Assembly: GCF_900764565.1 (NCBI RefSeq)
Contig: NZ_CAAFOM010000126.1
Span: 1 to 37,970 of the forward strand
Length of the DNA stretch: 37,970 nucleotides
Direction of reading: 5' to 3'
Source of the DNA: an uncultured Catenibacterium sp.
GTDB taxonomy: Bacteria > Bacillota_I > Bacilli_A > Erysipelotrichales > Coprobacillaceae
The number at the start of each line of letters is the position of its first letter. The first letter of the stretch is position 1. Shown here piece after piece: positions 33,487 through 37,970 of this stretch. The position numbers and the translations under genes are program-made. The notes beneath the pieces were generated by a model. It worked only from the letters and a program-made list of their open reading frames with translations. It did not search any database and was not told the DNA's origin.

Positions 33487-34212
33487 ATGTACAATTTAGC
33501 AATTATTGATGATGATGAAACATTTTTAAACATATTAAAGGATAAGTTAACACATATATTATTTGATATCGATATGGATTATCAGATGCAAGCTTATAAC
33601 GGACCGATGGATTTTTTAAAGGCAATTGAAAGCAAACATTATGACATTATTTTGTTAGATATAGATATGCCAGAACTTGATGGTATTTCTTTAGCAAAAC
33701 AACTACGTACCATTCAACATCCTCCAATTATTATTTTTGTGACTTCAAAAGAAAAATATATGAAAAGTGCATTTGGATTAAATGTATTTTCATTTCTTGT
33801 TAAAGAGAATATTGATACTGAATTAGAAACAATTGTAACAGAATGCATTCAATATATTGATAATAATAATAAAAGCATTATTTTAAAAATAGATGAAGGA
33901 CTTCAACATCTACATTTAGACGATATCATTTGTATCTATAGTGAGGATAGAAAAATCAAATTGATTACAATTTTTAAAACGTTTCAGGTTTATCAAGAGA
34001 CATTGACTAGTTTAGAATCAAAAATAAACAGTCCTCATTTTATCTGCCCAAACAGGGGAAGTATAGTTAATTTGAAATATGTATCAAATACAAGTAAAGG
34101 ATGTATTACCTTTGAATACTCAGATCATATTGAGTATATTAGCAGAGATAAAATGAAGAGTTTTGACAAAAAGTTAATGGAATATATTCTCAAACAGAGG
34201 ATTTACAAATGA
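33487..34212 (+). CDS. AgrA/ComE-like response regulator with LytTR DNA-binding domain
   Basis: This 241-residue regulator has a receiver domain whose acidic pocket is DDDE near residue 8, with the phosphorylated Asp58 in IILLDIDMPELDG and the late Thr/Lys region VTSKEKY. Residues ~135-235 form a LytTR domain (ICIYSEDRKIKLIT, FICPNRGSIVNLKYV). Such regulators usually control bacteriocin, competence or virulence genes in response to secreted peptides. It overlaps the sensor kinase gene by 4 bases. Base composition is more AT-rich than in the genes to the left, which suggests an acquired segment. Confidence 0.92.
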   Translation: MYNLAIIDDDETFLNILKDKLTHILFDIDMDYQMQAYNGPMDFLKAIESKHYDIILLDIDMPELDGISLAKQLRTIQHPPIIIFVTSKEKYMKSAFGLNVFSFLVKENIDTELETIVTECIQYIDNNNKSIILKIDEGLQHLHLDDIICIYSEDRKIKLITIFKTFQVYQETLTSLESKINSPHFICPNRGSIVNLKYVSNTSKGCITFEYSDHIEYISRDKMKSFDKKLMEYILKQRIYK

Positions 34213-35489
34213 TTTCTAGTTTAATGTTATTGATAATGTCTTTTGCAGATATCCTTATTCCTTATTTGATAATGTGTTTTTTCACAGAAGATTACTTCAG
34301 TCAAAAAAAGATTATTGTTGTATATACGTTATCAGTTTTATTGAATATTTTACATTGGTATTTTTTAGTCATACAATTAAGCGTATTAATTATGTACATT
34401 GTCCTAAACAAAGAAAGGTTACTACAGTATCACATTAAGCCCATCTACATCATATTATTGTTTGTTATGATTCACGTATTGACTGGGTATGTTTGTCATT
34501 TGATTATTTCTGTTATTGTAAAGGTCCCATTTACGTTCGAAGATATATTCAGTTTAAATGGTTATTCGAATGCTATTTATGAACTAATACTCTGCTTATT
34601 CCTATTTACAATTGTTAGTATGAAGATAGTGAATAGTAAAATGCAGGAGACAAAAAATAAATTATATATGATGGTATTTGGAGTTGGTATCGGGTTGTGT
34701 GTATTATTAATTCAAAACCATTTGAAAAATACCATTCCTTCTACAATTATATATTCTTGCTTGATAGGTGTATTTTTATACTTATCATTTGTAATATTTT
34801 CTTTTTTCAAAGAAAACTTAAACACAAAAATAGAAAATGAAAAGATCAATGAGCAATATAAACTTAATGCCTTTAAATTACAAAGCTTATTAGAAAAGGA
34901 ACAGTACTTTGAAGAACTCCAGAAATATAAGCATGATATAAAAAATAATTTACTGACACTATTGTATTTATACGAAAATGAAGAGTACATAACAGCAAAA
35001 AACTATCTAGAACAATTGGTAGGTAAACTTGATTATACGAATGAATGTCTTCAATTAAGTGATCATTTGATTATTAATGCAATATTGAATGACAAAATTA
35101 GAAAGAATACCCATATAAAGTTTAATATAAGGTGTAAATGTTCGGATAGTTTATTTATTGAAGATGTAGATTTAAATATGTTGTTATCTAATGCTCTAGA
35201 TAATGCAATAGAGTATTTGAATTCTCATTATCTGTTAGATAAATATATTGATGTTAATGTTATTGAACATCAGAATATATTGGTAGTTTCAGTGAAGAAC
35301 CCCACATATCAAGATTTCAAATATGATAGTAATATGGGTACAACAAAAAAAGATAAGTTAAATCATGGATATGGGTTATCTATCATTAAAAACATAGTCA
35401 ACCGCTATGATGGTAATGTAGAATTTGAAAGTTCGAATAATACGTTTAGCGTAAATATTTTATTGAAGGGAGATACACCAATATGTTAG
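34209..35489 (+). CDS. AgrC-like GHKL sensor histidine kinase
   Basis: This 426-residue kinase has six or so N-terminal membrane helices (residues ~1-200), a coiled linker, the phospho-acceptor His242 in KYKHDIKNNLLTLLYL, the N-box near 325 in LLSNALDNAIEYL, and a G-box in HGYGLSIIKNI near 390. The membrane part has no large extracellular domain, as in AgrC and other peptide receptors. It pairs with the LytTR regulator upstream. No agrB or agrD gene and no obvious pheromone gene is seen beside it, so the ligand is unknown; candidates are the secreted proteins downstream. Confidence 0.9.
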   Translation: MISSLMLLIMSFADILIPYLIMCFFTEDYFSQKKIIVVYTLSVLLNILHWYFLVIQLSVLIMYIVLNKERLLQYHIKPIYIILLFVMIHVLTGYVCHLIISVIVKVPFTFEDIFSLNGYSNAIYELILCLFLFTIVSMKIVNSKMQETKNKLYMMVFGVGIGLCVLLIQNHLKNTIPSTIIYSCLIGVFLYLSFVIFSFFKENLNTKIENEKINEQYKLNAFKLQSLLEKEQYFEELQKYKHDIKNNLLTLLYLYENEEYITAKNYLEQLVGKLDYTNECLQLSDHLIINAILNDKIRKNTHIKFNIRCKCSDSLFIEDVDLNMLLSNALDNAIEYLNSHYLLDKYIDVNVIEHQNILVVSVKNPTYQDFKYDSNMGTTKKDKLNHGYGLSIIKNIVNRYDGNVEFESSNNTFSVNILLKGDTPIC

Positions 35490-35797
35490 TCATAACAAGA
35501 CGTAGTAGTTTCTATGATAAATTCCGATCATATACTATTTATGTTAATGGAGAAAAATATGCAAAGATAGGGAACAATTCAAAAACAGAAATTGATCTTC
35601 CTGCAGGAGAGTATGAAATTTATCTTTCGATTGATTGGTGTAAGAGCAACAAGTTAAGTATTAACATTCAAGAAAATCAGAATATATATTTAGAATGTTA
35701 TCCTCGTAAGAAAGGGAAATCTCCTTTAAAAAATATTTTTTCATTTCTAAATAATGCAGATGATTATATTGTATTGGATTGGGATATAACGATTTAG
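35483..35797 (+). CDS. Small beta-rich protein with a DWCKSNK motif, unknown function
   Basis: This 104-residue protein has no signal peptide or membrane helix. Alternating short strands (YTIYVNGEKYAKIGNN, TEIDLPAGEYEIYLSIDW, KLSINIQENQNIYLECYP) suggest a PEGA-like beta-sandwich. I recall the IDWCKSNK pattern from other uncharacterised Firmicutes proteins but cannot name a function. It overlaps the kinase gene by 7 bases, so it belongs to the two-component operon. It could be an accessory or modulatory protein of the sensor. Confidence 0.7.
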   Translation: MLVITRRSSFYDKFRSYTIYVNGEKYAKIGNNSKTEIDLPAGEYEIYLSIDWCKSNKLSINIQENQNIYLECYPRKKGKSPLKNIFSFLNNADDYIVLDWDITI

Positions 35798-35851
35798 ACA
35801 ATGAAATCAACTATTCAAACAACGACATATATTGCAGCCTGACCTTTGAAG

Positions 35852-35857
35852 TATAAT
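35852..35857 (+). promoter_or_regulatory. -10 box for the 35877 gene
   Basis: TATAAT 20 bases before the ATG at 35877. The nearest -35-like TTGCAG (35832-35837) is only 14 bases upstream, so the promoter may need an activator such as the LytTR regulator. Confidence 0.4.
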
Positions 35858-35876
35858 TTTGACGAAAGGAGAAATT

Positions 35877-36473
35877 ATGCTGATGAAGAAGGTTATTGTA
35901 AGCGTATTATCTTTATTATGTGCAATGTTTTCTATTGGTTCTGTTTCAGCATGTGACTTTAATAACAGCACTGTCATATCTGAAATTAGATTAGGAGAAA
36001 AAGAAAAAGAAATATTAAATCAATATAATAGAGTCTTTCTTGAAACTGGGTTTATAAAGGAGTTTCAATTAGAAAATTCTTCTATGATTTGTAAAGGTGA
36101 TTTAATAGCAAAGATGCAAGAGTATTCATTTGAAGCTCAAGATCAAACATTTATAAAAAAAGTTATTGATTATTCTGCCAATAGAAATAACCAAGTTAAC
36201 ATTAATCCGAATTTTAGAGTCAAAGTAAAAAATGGGAATATTTATCTGACTAATAAAGAAGTTAAAAAGTACTTTGGCAATGCTCTATCTTTAGGTCCTG
36301 TTGCGATTGTTGGTGCATTGACGGCATTAGGGAGTGCAGGAGGACCAGTGGGAACTGTAATTACGTTTATAGTTAGTACATTAGGAGCTAACTATATAGC
36401 GACAGTAGTAAAAAAAGCTTACAGAGCCAATAAGGGATTAAAAATTGGTTTTGATGGAATAAGTGTACATTAA
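35877..36473 (+). CDS. Secreted or lipoprotein-like protein with Gly/Ala-rich hydrophobic C-terminus
   Basis: This 198-residue protein opens with an export signal (MLMKKVIVSVLSLLCAMFSI). Its end, SVSAC, fits both a lipobox with Cys26 and an ordinary signal-peptidase site. The middle is polar and helical. Residues ~140-180 form a glycine- and alanine-rich hydrophobic segment (LGPVAIVGALTALGSAGG and on), followed by a basic tail (KKAYRANKGLKIGF). This layout recalls bacteriocin-like or membrane-active secreted proteins, but I recognise no family. It follows the LytTR/GHKL operon after 79 bases. The ATG at 35877 has AGGAG 5 bases upstream; an in-frame TTG at 35859 lies before the ribosome-binding site. 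Confidence 0.75.
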   Translation: MLMKKVIVSVLSLLCAMFSIGSVSACDFNNSTVISEIRLGEKEKEILNQYNRVFLETGFIKEFQLENSSMICKGDLIAKMQEYSFEAQDQTFIKKVIDYSANRNNQVNINPNFRVKVKNGNIYLTNKEVKKYFGNALSLGPVAIVGALTALGSAGGPVGTVITFIVSTLGANYIATVVKKAYRANKGLKIGFDGISVH

Positions 36474-36486
36474 TGATAAAGAATAC

Positions 36487-36516
36487 AGGAGAATATTAAG
36501 TATAGCTCCTTTTTTT
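36487..36516 (+). terminator. Probable terminator of the 35877 gene
   Basis: AGGAG (36487-36491) pairs with CTCCT (36506-36510) across an AT-rich, partly paired loop, then T runs to 36516. The stem is short. Confidence 0.5.
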
Positions 36517-36524
36517 GCAAATGG

Positions 36525-36785
36525 GTGGTGATTTTTCGCTTATTTACTATGTTTAGAGCTCATATAATAATCGGTAATATTAAAAGTAGTATTACTGGGA
36601 TATATCATGGAATGACTAAAAGAGAGACGCCTTTATTTCTGAATGGACAGGAGAATAGATTTAACCATAGAAATATGGGAAAGACTGTTATGGATAAAAT
36701 CAAGAAATACCTACAGAAATCATTTACTATCAGTCATAGACAGATAGTATATATCCTGAATATTTCTGCTCTACATTTCTCTTAA
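36525..36785 (+). pseudogene. Decayed IS1595/ISXO2-like transposase fragment
   Basis: The open frame of 86 codons has no ribosome-binding site and begins in mid-domain. Its residues ~13-46 resemble the C-terminal catalytic end of IS1595-type transposases: HIIIGNIKSSITGIYHGM then a KRETPLFLNGQENRFNHR segment, matching the family pattern of H-x-x-ISN-K-x-x-x-x-G-T-x-HG, K-x-x-x-L-x-L-x-E-F-x-x-RFNRR. HRQIVYILN later matches the usual end. Upstream domains and a clear left inverted repeat are missing, so only a 3' remnant remains. It lies between two groups of secreted-protein genes and supports past mobility of this region. Confidence 0.55.
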
Positions 36786-37053
36786 ATCGTCACCTGTTGA
36801 TTATGGGTATTCAAATGGTAGTTTATTATCTTGAAAAATTGTATTGGCAAAGAGATCAACCCCATAATGTTAGTGGTATGCCTTTCCACTGCTAATTTCC
36901 AATAAAATATAGCAAAATGTTAGAAACCTAAAGATTTCTTGATAAAATTTTCTCATAGAAAATAAATGATATCATTTAAAAAGAGAAATCTTTTAAAAGG
37001 AGATGATTATTCAAAAAAAGCCTATTCATGTAATCTTAAAGGAGGGAAATTTT
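36786..37053. other. Non-coding stretch with nested inverted repeats
   Basis: I see no gene between the transposase remnant and the ATG at 37054. The sequence is very AT-rich. A short open frame near 36807 has no ribosome-binding site. The right part holds the nested repeats at 36930-36993. Confidence 0.6.
36930..36993. repeat. Nested inverted repeats, three-way-junction-like
   Basis: A 10-bp outer stem (36930-36939 with 36984-36993) encloses two side-by-side hairpins: 7 bp (36947-36953 with 36957-36963) and a 16-base perfect palindrome (36963-36978). It ends 61 bases before the ATG at 37054. Confidence 0.5.
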
Positions 37054-37284
37054 ATGAAGAATAAGTCAGAGAAAATTTATCACTTTTTGTCTTTTGTATG
37101 TTCGGTAGCACTCGCAGCATATATAATTTTGTCTCTTCATCATTTAACAGAGAGTGCTTCTTATATGTCTGGTGCTACTTACAAATTTCTTTTTGGTGCA
37201 GAATTTGTTCTATTAATCATAGTATTTATAAGAATTTTCTGGGAATTCAGAAAATTGAAAGAAGTAGGAAAAGGGAATAATTAA
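37054..37284 (+). CDS. Small two-helix membrane protein, unknown function
   Basis: This 76-residue protein has two predicted membrane helices (residues ~9-29 and ~42-62), a short outside loop and a charged tail (EFRKLKEVGKGNN). I chose the ATG at 37054, which has AAAGGAGGG 7 bases upstream; an earlier in-frame ATG at 37003 touches its ribosome-binding site. It overlaps the next gene by one base (TAATG), so the two are translated together. Small basic two-helix proteins next to secreted hydrophobic proteins are sometimes immunity or secretion-accessory proteins; that role is only inferred. Confidence 0.7.
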   Translation: MKNKSEKIYHFLSFVCSVALAAYIILSLHHLTESASYMSGATYKFLFGAEFVLLIIVFIRIFWEFRKLKEVGKGNN

Positions 37285-37877
37285 TGAAAATTTTAAAATT
37301 TATAATTTCAATCGTTTTAACTGTTTCAATCATATCGCCTAATATAAACTTTGCATTTGCAGAAGATTCTAACGTTGTTTTTGATGGTGAATTTTATAAA
37401 ATCACCGAAATTGATAATGATTATCAAGTCCTTGATAAAGAAAATAACAAGACAGTTGATTTGATTGCTGAAAACGGGAAAATTTCAAAAATAAAATTTG
37501 ATGATGGAACAGTTGTAACCCCATCACAGCAAAATACAACAACACCTGTTAAACGTATAGGGGTACCTATTCCAAAAGGTGTTGATCCATCAAGACTTAC
37601 TTATCATTATCTTGATACAATTTATAGTGACACTTACAAGAATTCTAATTATAAATCTTTTTGGCTTGCAATAGCAGGTGCAGTTCCGCCTTTATCATTA
37701 GCAGTAACAATTGTTTCATTTCTTGACAGTGTCCGTTCTTTAAATGACAACAAAGTTGTATATTTTAAGACAAAGCGCTATTATGCAGATGGCTACATGT
37801 ACTATAAATACGTAACATATGCGTATAAGGATAGTAGCAGAAAAAAATTTATAAAGAAAAACGCTCTTTTTAAGTAA
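37284..37877 (+). CDS. Secreted protein with internal hydrophobic segment, unknown function
   Basis: This 197-residue protein has a clear signal peptide (MKILKFIISIVLTVSIIS) with a likely cut after AFA at residue 26. A strand-rich region (FYKITEIDNDYQVLDKENN) follows, then a Thr/Pro linker, a hydrophobic segment at ~123-148 (FWLAIAGAVPPLSLAVTIVS), and a basic, Tyr-rich C-terminus (YYADGYMYYKYVTYAYKDSS). I recognise no family. The general layout of signal peptide, soluble part, hydrophobic segment and basic end is shared with the protein at 35877. It is translated together with the small membrane protein before it. Confidence 0.75.
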   Translation: MKILKFIISIVLTVSIISPNINFAFAEDSNVVFDGEFYKITEIDNDYQVLDKENNKTVDLIAENGKISKIKFDDGTVVTPSQQNTTTPVKRIGVPIPKGVDPSRLTYHYLDTIYSDTYKNSNYKSFWLAIAGAVPPLSLAVTIVSFLDSVRSLNDNKVVYFKTKRYYADGYMYYKYVTYAYKDSSRKKFIKKNALFK

Positions 37878-37896
37878 ATTGTTGCTTTAGGTTATC

Positions 37897-37970
37897 TTAT
37901 TCAGCAAAAATCCCATAACGATACTCGTAATATGCTTCCTTTAGTGAAATAGGCATAGGTGTAGCTCTTA
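37897..37970 (-). CDS. Possible 3' end of a gene entering from the right
   Basis: On the minus strand an open frame enters at the window edge and reads RATPMPISLKEAYYEYR, then YGIFAE and stop at 37899-37897. Only 23 residues are visible and no family can be named; it may be chance. Confidence 0.25.
   Translation of the reverse strand, partial: RATPMPISLKEAYYEYRYGIFAE

Noticed and set aside
35805..35840. Paired LytTR-type direct repeats upstream of 35877
   Set aside because: Loose CGTTGTT/AGTTGAT repeats appear on the minus strand, but their spacing (12 bases) does not fit the usual ~21-base phasing and they are too degenerate.
36807..36900. Short open frame starting MGIQMVVYYLEKL
   Set aside because: It has no Shine-Dalgarno and recognisable homology is lacking; it is likely chance or transposon debris.
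1..37970. CRISPR arrays, tRNA or rRNA genes
   Set aside because: I saw no regularly spaced repeats, no tRNA cloverleaf signatures and no rRNA motifs. The only structured RNA I can name is the T-box.

Overview
The window looks like a low-GC Firmicutes chromosome, most likely an Erysipelotrichia-type gut commensal. I infer this from the AT-rich composition, strong AGGAGG-type ribosome-binding sites, a T-box leader, and typical Firmicutes gene orders (yybS-gdpP-rplI-dnaB, prfA-prmC, tilS-hpt-ftsH-hslO). The genus cannot be fixed from sequence reading alone. Positions 1 to about 33.4 kb are mostly core chromosome. From about 33.4 kb to the end the region looks accessory: more AT-rich, with few recognisable families.

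Layout. (1) 1-3.3 kb: the end of a Cof-type HAD phosphatase, then a TetM/EF-G-like GTPase fused to a Rae1/YacP-type NYN ribonuclease. (2) 3.3-6.1 kb, minus strand: a copper operon, csoR-copA. The CopA ATPase carries a CopZ-like chaperone as its C-terminus, with its own internal Shine-Dalgarno and ATG. A CsoR operator fills the promoter spacer. (3) 6.1-10.8 kb: yybS, gdpP (c-di-AMP phosphodiesterase), rplI, dnaB. (4) 10.8-12.3 kb, minus strand: tdk and a beta-phosphoglucomutase-like HAD phosphatase. (5) 12.4-20.2 kb: prfA, prmC, a GNAT acetyltransferase and a DUF308 membrane protein, then tilS, hpt, ftsH, a 30-residue membrane peptide and hslO. (6) 20.4-25.4 kb: a NapH-like membrane ferredoxin on the minus strand, then dus, a MEMO-AMMECR1 fusion, a short AmmeMemoRadiSam radical SAM enzyme and an RpiR regulator. 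(7) 25.5-30.6 kb: a beta-glucoside PTS operon (EIIC, GH1 6-phospho-beta-glucosidase, ROK kinase, RDD protein) with a cre site, followed by a second RpiR regulator. (8) 30.7-33.3 kb: a YitT protein and lysS behind a lysine T-box. (9) 33.5-37.97 kb: an AgrA/AgrC-like two-component pair with a small beta-rich protein and a secreted or lipoprotein-like protein; a decayed IS1595-type transposase; then a two-gene module of a small two-helix membrane protein and a second secreted protein.

The strongest leads are the ribosome-GTPase/Rae1 fusion, the CopA-CopZ polypeptide with internal initiation, and the LytTR/GHKL locus with secreted hydrophobic proteins, which may be a bacteriocin-like or peptide-signalling system. 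Several leader structures are also notable: two possible Shine-Dalgarno-masking hairpins, tandem hairpins upstream of the ferredoxin gene, and overlapping convergent terminators, one of which lies inside a coding sequence.
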